Source: Nocardiopsis eucommiae (lineage in GTDB: Bacteria; Actinomycetota; Actinomycetes; Streptosporangiales; Streptosporangiaceae). Taken from it: a DNA stretch of 64,000 bases. Below are positions 1 to 10,102 of this stretch, one piece after another. Numbering within the stretch: the first letter of the stretch is position 1; every line of letters starts with the position of its first letter. Below the pieces are notes generated by a model, which worked only from the letters and a program-made list of their open reading frames with translations, was not told the origin of the DNA and did no database searches. The position numbers were made by a program, and so were the translations under genes. The stretch is taken from the NCBI GenBank assembly GCA_018388625.1, contig CP074402.1:3720001-3784000 (forward strand), written 5' to 3'.

Positions 1-902
1 GCAGGTCCCCGGAGTCGATGGCCAGTTCGGCCCCGGACTCGTCGATGATCAGGTGGCTGCCCGCGCGGCGGGCCTCCCGGACCAGGACCCGGCGCTCGTC
101 GTCGTCCATGAGTGCGCCGGTCGGGTTGTGGAAGTCCGGGATCATGTACGCCACCGAGGGTCGGCGCTGCCGGAAGGCGTCCACCAGGTACTCCATGTCC
201 CAGCCCTGCGGGGTCACCCCGGTGGTGCGGACGCGGGCGCCGTTGCGTCGGGCCGCGTCCAGTCCGTGCGGGTAGGTGGGCGACTCCAGCAGGACCTCGT
301 CCCCCTCGTCGACCAGCAGTTCCATGGCCAGGGTGACTCCTGCTGGGCGCCGCTGGTGACGAAGATCTGCTCGGGCGTGGTGGGCAGCCCGCGCTCGACG
401 TACCGCCGGGCGATGGCGTGCCGCAGCTCGGGGAGACCGTAGGGGTAGTACCCGATCCCACCCACGTGGGCCGCGAGCTGTTCGGAGGCGTGGAAGGAGG
501 CGGCCCGCAGTCCGTCGACCGCCGGGGCGCGGCCACGCCGAGGTCGATCTGTTCGGCGGCGGGGACGAAGGGCGCCGGACCCCGGGTCCCGGAGTCGGGC
601 AGGACGGTCCAGCTACCCGCGCCCTGCCGACTGTCGAGGAAGCTGTTCTCCCGCAGCCAGGCGTAGGCGGCGGTGACCGTGTTGCGGCTGACTCCCAGCG
701 CGGTGGCGAGGTCGCGTTCGGCGGGCAGCCGGGTGTGCGTGGGGACCCGTCCATCCAGGACCAGCCCGCTCACGGCGCGGGCGATCGCGAGGTAGAAGGG
801 GCGTTCGACCGGGGCCTCACCGATCAGCCGGGCGAGCAGCCGACCGTTGATCCGCCGTGTGCCACCACCGGTCCGGGGGTGGTCGGTGCGCTGCCTCGCC
901 AT
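1..902 (-). CDS. MocR-type GntR/aminotransferase regulator (partial)
   Basis: N-terminal GntR winged helix (about residues 20-90, with RDLATALGVSRNTVTAAYAW) followed by a PLP aminotransferase-like domain (GIGYYPYGLPELRHAIA, IFVTSGAQQ, IPDFHNPTG). This is the MocR architecture, in which the PLP domain acts as an effector sensor rather than an enzyme. The ATG at 902-900 opens the reading. The frame slips by one missing base near 520 and again near 335, so three frames carry the protein. The C-terminus with the PLP lysine lies beyond the window edge. The gene is divergent from the YczE-like membrane protein, the usual genetic partner of this regulator class, so it probably controls that gene. 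Confidence 0.85.
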   Translation of the reverse strand, partial: MARQRTDHPRTGGGTRRINGRLLARLIGEAPVERPFYLAIARAVSGLVLDGRVPTHTRLPAERDLATALGVSRNTVTAAYAWLRENSFLDSRQGAGSWTVLPDSGTRGPAPFVPAAEQIDLGVAAPRRSTDCGPPPSTPPNSSRPTWVGSGTTPTVSPSCGTPSPGGTSSAGCPPRPSRSSSPAAPSRSHPGHGTAGRRGGRGPAGVAHLPARTGRGPTQRRPRPHHRGDPAGLGHGVPGGRLPAAPTLGGVHDPGLPQPDRRTHGRRRAPGPGPGGPPRGQPPDHRRVRGRTGHRLRGP

Positions 903-942
903 GGGATTCACCTCGCCGGGGGAGAAATCGGGCCAGTTGCCG

Positions 943-960
943 GGATTGGCTCTTCAATCC
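943..960. promoter_or_regulatory. Inverted repeat in MocR/YczE divergent promoter
   Basis: GGATTG-GCTCTT-CAATCC, perfect 6-base arms with a 6-base spacer, 40 bases upstream of the MocR start. Its place in a short divergent intergenic region makes it a candidate autoregulatory operator. No experimental motif is known to me for this regulator. Confidence 0.4.
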
Positions 961-1031
961 GAGCACCACTTGAGCCACGATACCGATGTGGCCCCCTCTG
1001 CGGATGGTCATCCAATCACCCCATGAATCTC

Positions 1032-1049
1032 TTCACGCGTCCGCGTGAA
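1032..1049. promoter_or_regulatory. 18-bp palindrome upstream of YczE-like gene
   Basis: TTCACGCG-TC-CGCGTGAA: perfect 8-base arms around two bases, ending one base before the ribosome-binding site (GTGGAGG) of the gene starting at 1064. It could be an operator or a leader hairpin limiting translation. Confidence 0.5.
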
Positions 1050-1063
1050 AGTGGAGGCCGGCC

Positions 1064-1744
1064 TTGTCCGAACGAACCCCGAGCCCCGTGGTTGCCCTGG
1101 TCCGACGCGTACTGATCACCCCGGTCCTGCCGCGCCCCCGGCTGCGCCGCCTCACACAGCTCTACCTGGGCCTCTACCTGTTCGGGCTCAGCGGCGCCCT
1201 GCTCCTCCGGTCCGACCTCGGCGCCATGCCCTGGGACGTGCTGCACCAGGGGCTGTCCCTCCAGACCGGCCTGTCGATCGGCACCTGGAGCGTCATCGTC
1301 GGCGCCCTCCTGATCCTGCTGTGGATCCCGCTGCGCCAGAGGGCGGGACTCGGCACCCTGAGCAACGTGGTGGTGGTCGGCGCGTCCGTGGACCTCTCCC
1401 TCTGGCTGCTGCCCGCGCCCGAAGCCCTGGGCGTCAGGATCGTCCTCCTGGCGTCCGGGGTCCTGGTGTGCGCGATCGCGACCGGCCTCTACATCGGCGT
1501 GGGGCTGGGCCCGGGACCCCGCGACGGCCTCATGACGGGACTGGCCGCGCGCGGGCTGTCGATCCGGCGGGCCCGCACCCTCATCGAGGTGACCGTGGCG
1601 CTGTCCGGTTTCCTGCTCGGCGGCACCGTAGGCGTGGGGACGGTGGTGTTCATGGTGACGATCGGACCCCTGGCGCAGGTGTTCCTCCCGATGCTGCGGA
1701 TGCCCGAGGAAAAGCCGGAAAGTCCCGCCCCGTCGGGCCGTTAG
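1064..1744 (+). CDS. YczE/YitT-family membrane protein
   Basis: 226-residue integral membrane protein with about six hydrophobic segments. The motifs ALLLRSDLGAMPWDVLHQGL near residue 50 and GLGPGPRDGLMTGL near 150 are typical of the YczE/YyaS family. TTG start at 1064, chosen because GTGGAGG lies 8-14 bases upstream. Transport substrate is unknown for the family. The divergent MocR-type regulator suggests a vitamin-B6, amino-acid or amine-related role, which is inference. Reading frame intact. Confidence 0.75.
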   Translation: MSERTPSPVVALVRRVLITPVLPRPRLRRLTQLYLGLYLFGLSGALLLRSDLGAMPWDVLHQGLSLQTGLSIGTWSVIVGALLILLWIPLRQRAGLGTLSNVVVVGASVDLSLWLLPAPEALGVRIVLLASGVLVCAIATGLYIGVGLGPGPRDGLMTGLAARGLSIRRARTLIEVTVALSGFLLGGTVGVGTVVFMVTIGPLAQVFLPMLRMPEEKPESPAPSGR

Positions 1745-2127
1745 CCGTCCCGTCACCTCCCGTTGATCACCGCGTCATAACTTCTCCCCGACGGAAGTCA
1801 CCCATACCGCGACATACTTCCCGCACGCCCGGATGCACGTGCATCCACCCGTAGCCAGGCCCCCGTGGAGCATGGAAGATGGGGACCGCGGTGACCGGTG
1901 GGGGACGGGTCCTTTCCACAACCGGCCTTTTCGCCTGCCCGCGCCTGGGCACATAACCGGGTACGAGGCAGCTGCGGGCGGTCCGGGGGAGACATGACCG
2001 GAACGGCGCCCCGATCCGGAGGGTCGGGCGACGGGTCCCCGACGAGGGGCGCACACGGGCGTGCGCGCGGAGGCGACGCTCCCCGTGGCGACGGGGCGGC
2101 TCACGCCACCGCACAGACGAAGACGAC
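1745..2127. other. Non-coding interval with 16-bp palindrome
   Basis: No open frame here has gene-like composition on either strand; the minus-strand frames at 1767-2173 look like shadows. A perfect palindrome, GGATGCACGTGCATCC, lies at 1831-1846. It could be a terminator remnant for the upstream gene or a protein-binding site for the GH15 gene. Otherwise nothing is recognised. Confidence 0.5.
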
Positions 2128-3936
2128 GTGTTGGGGGTGAGCCGCGTGCCCGGCTGGATTGAGGACTACGCAATGATCGGCGACATGCAGACCGCCGCGC
2201 TGGTCGGGCGGGACGGGTCCATCGACTGGGCGTGCCTTCCCGACTTCGACTCCTCGGCCTGCTTCTCCGCGATCCTGGGCGACGAACAGAACGGGCACTG
2301 GACCCTGCGCCCGGCCGACGGGGCGGAGAAGGCCGACCGGCGCCACTACCGGGGCGAGACCCTCATCCTGGAGCAGGAGTGGGACACCGACACGGGCTCC
2401 GTCCGGGTCATCGACTTCATGCCGCCCCGGGGCGGTGCCCCGCACATCGTGCGCATCGTGGAGGGGCTGAGCGGCACCGTGCGCATGAGCACCACCATGC
2501 GCATCCGTTTCGACTACGGGCACGTCGTCCCGTGGATGCACCGCGCCGGAACCGAACTCGTCGCCATCGCCGGTCCCGACGCGATCTGGCTCAGCGCCCC
2601 CGTCGCCCTCAAGGGTCACAACTTCACCCACGACACCACCTTCGACGTCACGGCCGGACAGCGCGTGCCGTTCGTGATGACCTGGCACCCCTCCCAGGTG
2701 GAGGAGTCCGACCACCTGGACGCGGAGAAGGCCCTCTCCCGCACCGAGCGCTTCTGGGAGAAGTGGGTGGACCAGTGCACCTACGACGGCCCCTACCGTG
2801 AGGCGGTGGTGCGTTCCCTCATCACGCTGAAGGGCCTCACCTACCGCCCCACCGGCGGGATCGTGGCCGCGCCCACCACCTCCCTGCCCGAGGAGATCGG
2901 CGGGGTCCGCAACTGGGACTACCGGTACTGCTGGCTGCGCGACGCCACCATCACCCTGGAGGCGCTGATCCGCTCGGGGTACACGGACGAGGCCATGGCC
3001 TGGCGCGAGTGGCTGGCGCGCGCCGTCGCCGGCGAACCGCAGCTGATGCAGATCATGTACGGCATCCGGGGCGAGCGCCGCCTCACCGAGTGGGAGGCGG
3101 AGTGGCTTCCGGGGTACGAGTCCTCCGCCCCGGTCCGGATCGGCAACGCCGCCGTGGGCCAGTACCAACTGGACGTGTACGGCGAGGTCATGGACGTGCT
3201 GCACCTGGCGCGGCGCTCGGGCATCCAGGGCGGTGAGCACCTGTGGGGCCTCCAGCGGTCCCTGGTGAACTACCTGGAGTGGTGCTGGGACGAGCCCGAC
3301 GAGGGCCTGTGGGAGGTGCGCGGCCCCCGGCAGCACTTCGTCCACTCGAAGGTGATGGCCTGGGTCGCGGCCGACCGCGCGGTTCGCAGCATCGAGGAGT
3401 TCGGCACCGAGGGGCCCATCGAACGGTGGCGGGCCCTGCGCGACACCATCCACGCGGAGGTGTGCGAGTACGGCTACGACCCCCAGCGCAACACCTTCAC
3501 CCAGTACTACGGCAGCAAGGAGCTGGACGCGGCCCTGCTGCTCATCCCCGAGGTCGGGTTCCTCCCGTACGACGACCCCCGCGTGGTCGGAACCATCGAG
3601 GCGATCCGCGAGGACCTGATGGTGGACGGCTTCGTGCTCCGCTACCGCACGGACCTGGAGAACTCCGCCGACCAGCTCCCCGGCGACGAGGGCGCCTTCC
3701 TGGCGTGCAGTTTCTGGATGGCCAACGCCCTGCTGTCCATCGGCCGCCAGGACGAGGCAAGGGAGCTGTTCGAGCGGCTGCTGTCCCTGCGCAACGATGT
3801 GGGTCTGCTCGCGGAGGAGTGGGACCCGAGGGGCGGCCGCCAGGTGGGGAACTTCCCGCAGGCCTTCAGTCACGTGCCCCTGGTGACCACGGCGCTCAAC
3901 CTCGCGGACCGCCAGGGCGGTTGGCGCGCCGACTAG
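2128..3936 (+). CDS. Glycoside hydrolase family 15 protein (glucoamylase/trehalase-like)
   Basis: 602 residues, the normal length of the bacterial GH15 group that includes actinobacterial trehalases and glucoamylases. It opens with IEDYAMIGDMQTAALVGRDG and has the sugar-binding block NWDYRYCWLRDA. The conserved acidic segments GLWEVRG and PGDEGAFLACSFW carry the expected general acid and base glutamates of the (alpha/alpha)6 barrel. No signal peptide, so a cytoplasmic role in trehalose or alpha-glucan turnover is likely. The first in-frame start is GTG 2128; GTG 2137 or 2146 fit the family start better. Followed by a strong hairpin terminator. Confidence 0.88.
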   Translation: MLGVSRVPGWIEDYAMIGDMQTAALVGRDGSIDWACLPDFDSSACFSAILGDEQNGHWTLRPADGAEKADRRHYRGETLILEQEWDTDTGSVRVIDFMPPRGGAPHIVRIVEGLSGTVRMSTTMRIRFDYGHVVPWMHRAGTELVAIAGPDAIWLSAPVALKGHNFTHDTTFDVTAGQRVPFVMTWHPSQVEESDHLDAEKALSRTERFWEKWVDQCTYDGPYREAVVRSLITLKGLTYRPTGGIVAAPTTSLPEEIGGVRNWDYRYCWLRDATITLEALIRSGYTDEAMAWREWLARAVAGEPQLMQIMYGIRGERRLTEWEAEWLPGYESSAPVRIGNAAVGQYQLDVYGEVMDVLHLARRSGIQGGEHLWGLQRSLVNYLEWCWDEPDEGLWEVRGPRQHFVHSKVMAWVAADRAVRSIEEFGTEGPIERWRALRDTIHAEVCEYGYDPQRNTFTQYYGSKELDAALLLIPEVGFLPYDDPRVVGTIEAIREDLMVDGFVLRYRTDLENSADQLPGDEGAFLACSFWMANALLSIGRQDEARELFERLLSLRNDVGLLAEEWDPRGGRQVGNFPQAFSHVPLVTTALNLADRQGGWRAD

Positions 3937-3946
3937 GTGGTCCTTC

Positions 3947-3984
3947 CGGGAACGCCCCCGCGCCCAGGCGCGGGGGCGTTCCCG
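3947..3984 (+). terminator. Hairpin terminator after GH15 gene
   Basis: Perfect 16-bp stem (3947-3962 with 3969-3984) and a six-base loop, 11 bases after the stop codon. There is no U tract, as is common in high-GC actinobacteria. Confidence 0.8.
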
Positions 3985-4157
3985 TGCGTGTCGACAGAGG
4001 GAGCCCCGTGGCTTCCGTCCAACCCCTTCCCACCTGGGTCGATGGCGGGTGCGGGTCCGCCCCTGCCCACGCGCGCCGCGTAGCCGTGACGCGGGTGTGA
4101 CGGTTCCGGGTGCCGAAACGGGTCTGGATGTCCGCGGCTGCCACTAGTGTTCTGGCC

Positions 4158-4832
4158 ATGCCGAACAAGGACCTGCACGAGATCATGGACAGCGGTTGGG
4201 CGAAGGCGCTGGAGCCCGTCGCCCCGCAGATCGCCGCTATGGGCGACTTCCTCCGCCAGGAGGTCGCCGAGGGCCGCACCTACCTCCCCGCCGGGGACCA
4301 CGTCCTGCGTGCGTTCCAACAGCCCTTCGACGATGTGCGCGTGCTGATCGTGGGCCAGGACCCCTACCCCACCCCCGGGAACGCCGTCGGGCTGAGCTTC
4401 TCCGTGGCGCCGGAGGTCCGTCTCCCCGCGAGCCTGCGCAACATCTACAAGGAGATGGGCGAGGACCTGGGCACCCCGATGCCCTCCAACGGCGACCTCA
4501 CGCCGTGGACGGAGCAGGGCGTCCTGCTGCTCAACAGGGTCCTGACGGTGGCTCCGGGCAACGCCGGATCGCACCGTGGCAAGGGCTGGGAGGCCGTCAC
4601 CGAGCAGGCCATCCGTGCCCTGGCCGAGCGCGGCAAGCCGCTCGTGTCGATCCTGTGGGGCCGCGACGCCCGCAACCTGCGCCCGATGATGCCGGGCATC
4701 CCGTGCGTGGAGTCCGCGCACCCGAGCCCGCTCTCGGCCCGCAACGGTTTCTTCGGCTCCAGGCCGTTCAGCAGGACCAACGAGATGCTCCGGGAACAGG
4801 GCGCCGAACCGGTGAACTGGCAGCTGCCCTAG
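4158..4832 (+). CDS. ung: Uracil-DNA glycosylase
   Basis: 224-residue family-1 UDG that removes uracil from DNA in base excision repair. The water-activating motif [18 protein letters not shown] (family GQDPY, catalytic Asp) is near residue 70. The leucine-loop motif [18 protein letters not shown] is near 190. [17 protein letters not shown] sits between them. Start set at ATG 4158 because family members begin shortly before [13 protein letters not shown]; an in-frame GTG at 4110 is longer but unsupported. Monocistronic, intact. Confidence 0.95.
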   Translation: MPNKDLHEIMDSGWAKALEPVAPQIAAMGDFLRQEVAEGRTYLPAGDHVLRAFQQPFDDVRVLIVGQDPYPTPGNAVGLSFSVAPEVRLPASLRNIYKEMGEDLGTPMPSNGDLTPWTEQGVLLLNRVLTVAPGNAGSHRGKGWEAVTEQAIRALAERGKPLVSILWGRDARNLRPMMPGIPCVESAHPSPLSARNGFFGSRPFSRTNEMLREQGAEPVNWQLP

Positions 4833-4993
4833 GACGTCCCACCGGGCGTGAGCGTCCGCCCCCGCGGGCGCTCGGCGACGGACAACCCCATACTCGCGCA
4901 ACCCCTTCTGACGTGCGGACTCGATGCCACCCCCGGTGTCGGGTCCGATCGCGTTCCCGCCCCCAGACACCCCCGGACGTGGAAGAGGCACCG

Positions 4994-7900
4994 ATGGCCA
5001 AACGGCTCACCTACAGTGACGCGCTCAGGATTCTCGGCGGCGGCGACTCGGAGGCACTGGACCTCGCGGAGAAGGTGGCCGACGGCGGGCTGGGTCTGGT
5101 GGGCGTCCCCGACCTGTTCGGAATGCGCGGCGCCCTGGTCAGCAAGGGCCGCCAGCTGTTGGAGGGGCTGGGCGGCAGGCTCCGTGGGGAGAGCCGACTG
5201 ACCCGGTCCGAGAAGATCCAGGCCGCCCACCAGATCCTGGTGGTCACCTCCGTCTTCGAGGCCGCCGACGAGGTGTTCACACGGGTCGGGATGCCCTTCG
5301 GGCTGGACGACCTGGAGATCACGTCGGACGAGCAGTTCGCGCTCCTGGGCGCGCGTCTGCTGGAGCTCCCCGGTCCACGACCGTCCTTCCCGATCACCCA
5401 CTCCGGCCACCGGCGGGAACGCGGCACGGTGACGGTCGAGTTCGCGCAGGGCGCGGCCGCCTGTGTCGCGGACTTCGCCTGCGGTCTGGCGGTGGCGGAA
5501 CGGCACGGGATCACCCCGGACCACCTCCTGGTGCGGAAGTTCAGGGCCACCATGGCCCAGGTGGTTCCCGGACGCCTGGACGAGAACATCCGGCGGTTGG
5601 GGGCCGACATCCCCGAGTTCGGCATGTGGTTGCACACGAGTGAGCACGAACGGACCCGGGAGGAGATCGGCACCGGCCTGTCCGACCTGCACGAACAGCT
5701 GGCCCGCATCAGCTCCACGCGTCCGGTCACCCGGAGGAGGCAGGAACTCACCGCCTCCTACCAGGCGGTGCTCAACCGGCCGATCCTGCGCTCCGACGAC
5801 GCACCGGCCGGGCTGGTGCTGCCCTCCCTCCGCACGGCCTACATCCCGCCACGCGGGCGGGTCACCATGGCGCACGAGACCCACAACGCGGCCAGTGACG
5901 CCTGGTGGCGGGACTTTCCCGTCCAGGACGACCTCCAGACGATCGTGGCCTCCTGATCACGCATCCCCGGGCCACCGAGTACCCCACGGTGATCCTCGGC
6001 CACCCCGGCGCGGGCAAGTCCAAGTTCACCGAGATGCTCGCCGCCCAGCTGCCGCCGGAGGACTTCCTCCCCATCCGCGTGGAGCTGCGCGCCGTCAGCC
6101 CCAACGCGCCCCTGCACGTCCAGATCGAGGACGGGCTCCGGGCGGACCTGCACGCCAGCGTCTCCTGGCGGGAGCTGGCCGACGACGCCGACGGCGCGCT
6201 GCCGGTGATCATCCTGGACGGCTTCGACGAACTCCTCCAGGCGACCGGCGTGGACCGCTCCGACTACCTGGAGCGGGTCCAGGAGTTCCAGCAGCGCCAG
6301 GAGGCCCTGGGACAGCCGGTGGTCGTGATCGTCACCAGCCGCACGCTGGTGGCGGACCGGACCCGGTTCCCCCGCTGACCACCATCATCCGTCTGGAGGC
6401 CTTCGACGACACCCAGATCGAGCAGATGCTCGCCGTGTGGACCAGCGCCAACACCCGCGCCTTCGGGTCCGCGAAGCTGAGACCGCTCACCCCGCAGGCG
6501 GTGCTCCGCTACCGCGACCTCGCCGAGCAGCCCCTCCTCCTGATCATGCTGCTGATCTACGACGCCCACGGCAACGCACCTCTCGACGCCTCGGACGACC
6601 TCTCCCACGGTGAGCTGTACGAGCGGCTGCTCACCATGTTCGCCCGGCGCGAGGTCGACAAGCACCGGCCCCATCTGGGCGGTCGTGACCTCGACCGGGC
6701 GATCGAGGACGAGCTGCGGCGGCTGGAGGTGGCCGCGATGGCGATGTTCGCCCGGGGGCGCCAGAGCGTACGCGCGGAGGAACTGGACGAGGACCTGGCC
6801 GTCCTCATGCCCGAGGCGGCGGAGAACCCCGACGACGCCGACCTCCACGGCCGGATCGCCCCCGCGCACCAGGTGCTGGGACGGTTCTTCTTCGTCCACG
6901 AGGCGCGGTCCCGGACCACGGACGGCACCAGCAGCGCCTTCGAGTTCCTGCACGCCACCTTCGGTGAGTACCTGGTCGCCCGCATGGTGGTCGCGGCCTT
7001 GGAGGAACTGGTCGAGGACCGCGCCCGGGTGTCCCGGAGGCGGAGCCGGGCCCTGCACCTGGACGACGGTGAGCTGTACGCGCTGGCGTCCTTCGCGGCC
7101 TACGCGGGCCGGGACCGGGTGGTGACCTTCCTGGACGAGCTCCTGACCCGTCGGCTGGAGGAGGAACCCGCGCTACGGGAGGAGTTCCGGGAACTCCTCC
7201 TGGAGCTCTTCCAGGAGGCGCCCTTCCCGCGGCCAACCGCTCGTTCCCCGGGTACGAACCCCTGCGGATGCCCGTCACCTCGCGGGAGGCGCGCTACACC
7301 GCGAACCTGGTCACCCTCCTGATCCTGGTCAGCGAGGAGCCGGTGCCCCTGGAGAGCCTCTATCCGGACTCGGACGACCCCTGGCGCGCCTGGCGGCGAA
7401 CGGTGGCCCTCTGGCGTGCCCTGTCCGCCACCCAGTGGTTCGGGATCGTCGACTTCATGCGGATGCGCCACCTGGGCTACTGGAAGGGCGAACGCCCGTT
7501 CAGCGCCCTCACTCGCGACCACGGCGAACCCGTGAACGTCGGTGAGTGCGTCGGCTTCGAACTCCGCGCCGACTCCCCGGGGGATCCCTCGACCCTCAAC
7601 CCCTACGAGGTGGAGGTCCCCTACTCGACGGTGGTCTCGCGGCTGCTCCGCTCCACGGCCATGCGCGCCAACGGCACGGCCTCCCGGATGGCCCTGTTGC
7701 TGACCCCGTACCTGCGCTACGTCTCCGACGACCTGGGCACCTGGTACACCAGCGGAGACCAGAAGTCCTGGGTCGAGACCCACGAGGTCCTGCGCCTGCG
7801 CCTGGAACCGATCGACCAGATCCCGGAAACCCTGGTCACCGACCGTCTGAGCAGCTACTCGCGCCTCATCTTCCGTGACGAACCCGACCAGGTGGTACTC

Positions 7901-8259
7901 ACCGTGCTGCGGCAGGCCGTGGAGGACCTGCGGTCCTGGCCGGACCAGCTGAGCCCGGACTCCCGGCTCGCGCTGTCCCGGATGGTCCAGAAGGCGCTCC
8001 GCGGCATGGCCAGGAGACAGGCCACTCCCCGGCGGTGTGGGACTCCTTCCAGCGGCTCAGGCGGGAACTGCTCCGGTTCGTGGGCCGGCTGGAGAACGAA
8101 CCGATGGACGGGCCCCGGGACACGCCTCCGTCCCGGCCCGTGCCCATCGGCCGGGCCGCCGCCTCGGGGGACGACCCCTTCGGGTATCCCGGTGGCCTGG
8201 CCGAGCCCTTCGAGCACCCCGGTGGGTCGGCCGGGCCGCCCCCGGACGGTCTCGGTTAG
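4994..8259 (+). CDS. NACHT-domain NTPase (bacterial NLR-like)
   Basis: About 1089 residues once four single-base losses (near 5950, 6370, 7230 and 8013) are bridged. The N-terminal helical region opens with AKRLTYSDALRILGGGDSEA, which resembles the NACHT N-terminal helical domains of actinobacterial NTPases. The NTPase core has Walker A GHPGAGKSKF (6000-6030), Walker B VIILDGFDELLQ (6205-6240) and sensor TSRTL. A helical region with EFLHATFGEYLVAR follows, then a long C-terminal part that could sense a ligand. ATG 4994 has GAAGAGG upstream. Members of this class have been shown to act in phage defence; that role here is inference. It converges on the sirtuin gene with overlapping stops. Confidence 0.8.
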
Positions 8260-9053
8260 TCCGCCAGGGCCCTCCTGACCAGGGCCGGGACGACGTCACC
8301 GATGGGGTCGTGCAGGACCGCGCTGGCGTAGTCGTCGTACGGGGTGGGTTCGGCGTTGACCACGAGCAGCGCGGCCCGACCCATCATGGCGACGTCGCAC
8401 AGCCCGGCGACCGGGTGGACCGTGAGCGAGGTGCCGATCGCCACGAACACGTCGCACTCGCGGGCGGCCTGGGCGGCCCGTTCGATGACCTCGGGGTCCA
8501 GGCGCTGACCGAAGGAGATGGTGTCCGTCTTCTGGATGCCCCCGCACACCGGGCACCGGGGGTCGGACTCCTCGTCGAGGCGATCGAGCACCTCCGGGCT
8601 GGGGGTGCGCAGGCCGCAGGTCATGCACATGACCCGGAGCATCGTGCCGTGGACCTCGATGACCTCGTCCTCGGGCACCCCGGCGCGCTGGTGCAGGCCG
8701 TCGATGTTCTGGGTGACGAGCGCGTGCAGGCGCCCGGCGGCGGCCAGGTCGGCCAGCGCGCGGTGGGCCGCGTTGGGTTCGGCCTTCCAGACCTGGTGGG
8801 AGCGGCGGGCCAGCCAGGTGCGGCGGCGCACGTCCACGTCGCCCATGTAGCTGTCGATGTCCGACATCGCCTCGGCGTCGGGATCGGTGGTCCACAGCCC
8901 CTGGGGGCCACGGAAGTCCGGGATTCCGGAATCGGTGGACACTCCGGCGCCGGTCAGGACGGTGACGCGCCGCGCGGAGGCGAGCAGATCCGCCGCGTGC
9001 TCGAACCCGTCCGGGTCGGCGAACGGCGTGGTGTCGTCGGTCATCGAGGCCAT
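8256..9053 (-). CDS. Sir2-family NAD-dependent protein deacylase
   Basis: 265 residues. NAD-binding GAGVSTDSGIPDFRGPQGLW near residue 35, TQNIDGLHQRAG with the catalytic region EVHG, a zinc site of two Cys-X2-Cys pairs (CMTC and CPVC), and GTSLTVHPVAGL near 215. It deacylates lysines using NAD+ and releases nicotinamide. First start ATG 9053; ATG 9044 is a close alternative. The stop codon overlaps that of the convergent NACHT gene. Intact. Confidence 0.92.
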   Translation of the reverse strand: MASMTDDTTPFADPDGFEHAADLLASARRVTVLTGAGVSTDSGIPDFRGPQGLWTTDPDAEAMSDIDSYMGDVDVRRRTWLARRSHQVWKAEPNAAHRALADLAAAGRLHALVTQNIDGLHQRAGVPEDEVIEVHGTMLRVMCMTCGLRTPSPEVLDRLDEESDPRCPVCGGIQKTDTISFGQRLDPEVIERAAQAARECDVFVAIGTSLTVHPVAGLCDVAMMGRAALLVVNAEPTPYDDYASAVLHDPIGDVVPALVRRALAD

Positions 9054-9198
9054 ACCCCATTCTTACAGCGTCTTTGCACGGCTTTCCCCGGTCTTGGCCC
9101 AGCACGGCGCTTTCCGGACCGATCCTGCCCTTAACCTCGGGGAACGTGTGGGGCGGGTGCCACCAGGCCCCAGCCGATGCACACGAGGAGGGCAAAGG

Positions 9199-10102
9199 GT
9201 GCAAAAATACGACACAATCATGAAGCAGCCCTCCTACATCCTCGTGGTCAACGGGACCAAGGTCGAGCGCCCGGTGTTCGTGCTCGGCGCCCCCACTCCG
9301 GGGTTCCGGTGATCGCCCGCGCCCTGGCCCGCGCGCCCGGCTTCCATATCGGCGCCGGATCCCCCGGTGTGCTCAACGCCGTCTACGCCGTGGCCAGGCG
9401 CCCCTCCCTGGCACAGGACAAGGTGTCGGGCACCGCGACCCTGCTGCGCGAGGCCTACGCCGAGATCTGGCATCTCACCCCCTGACCTGCCCCAGGTGCC
9501 CCGGGCCCGGCGCCCGGGTACCGGCCAACGCCTCCGCCGAACCCTGCGAGCACAGCGCTGCTGCGCGCCGTTACGGCGACGCCAGCCCGGACCTCCTGTA
9601 CTCGGCGAGCGCACTGCACGCCGCCTTCCCCGACGCGCGCTTCGTCCAGATCATCCGCGACGGCCGTGACGTGGTCGCGGACATGATGGAGGACGAGCGG
9701 TCGCTGGCCTGGCTCAAACCCAGCTTCATGAAGCTGGACCACGAGTTCCCCAACCACTTCTTCGGGTTGGAGGAGGAGTCGGATCTGGGTGACTTCACCG
9801 ACGGGTCGGTGGCGACCAAGTGCGCGATGCGCTGGCGGGGCGCGGTGCGCATGTCCGCGCGACTGCGCAAGGAGATCGGCCCGGAGCAGCTGATGACCCT
9901 GCGCTACGAGGACGTGCACGGGCAGGAGATCGAGACCGCCGAGCGCCTCCTGGAGTTCACCGGCGCCCGGGTCTCGGCCAGCGAACTCCTGACCGACCAC
10001 TCGTGGCGCGTGGGGTCGTGGCGGGAGCGGTTGACCCGCGGGGACCACGGTGACGTGCACGAGGTGGCCCGCCACGAACTCTCCCGGCTGGGGTACCTCT
10101 AG
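9199..10102 (+). CDS. Sulfotransferase-family protein
   Basis: About 301 residues after bridging one-base losses near 9300 and near 9490-9515. PVFVLGAPTPG occupies the place of the PAPS 5'-phosphosulfate loop; the slip falls inside that loop. FVQIIRDGRDVVADMM is the 3'-phosphate-binding motif, and MTLRYEDV is also typical. GTG 9199 follows GAGGAGG. Members transfer sulfonate from PAPS to carbohydrates or small molecules; the acceptor is unknown. It converges with the TetR gene, with overlapping stop codons. Confidence 0.8.

Noticed and set aside
2101..3873. 590-codon minus-strand open frame
   Set aside because: Antisense of the GH15 gene, with low-complexity Gly/Val/Asp/His composition and no domain.
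4994..8259. Programmed ribosomal frameshifting in the NACHT gene
   Set aside because: There are four shifts with no slippery heptamer or common context, and the same kind of shift occurs in many unrelated genes of the window.
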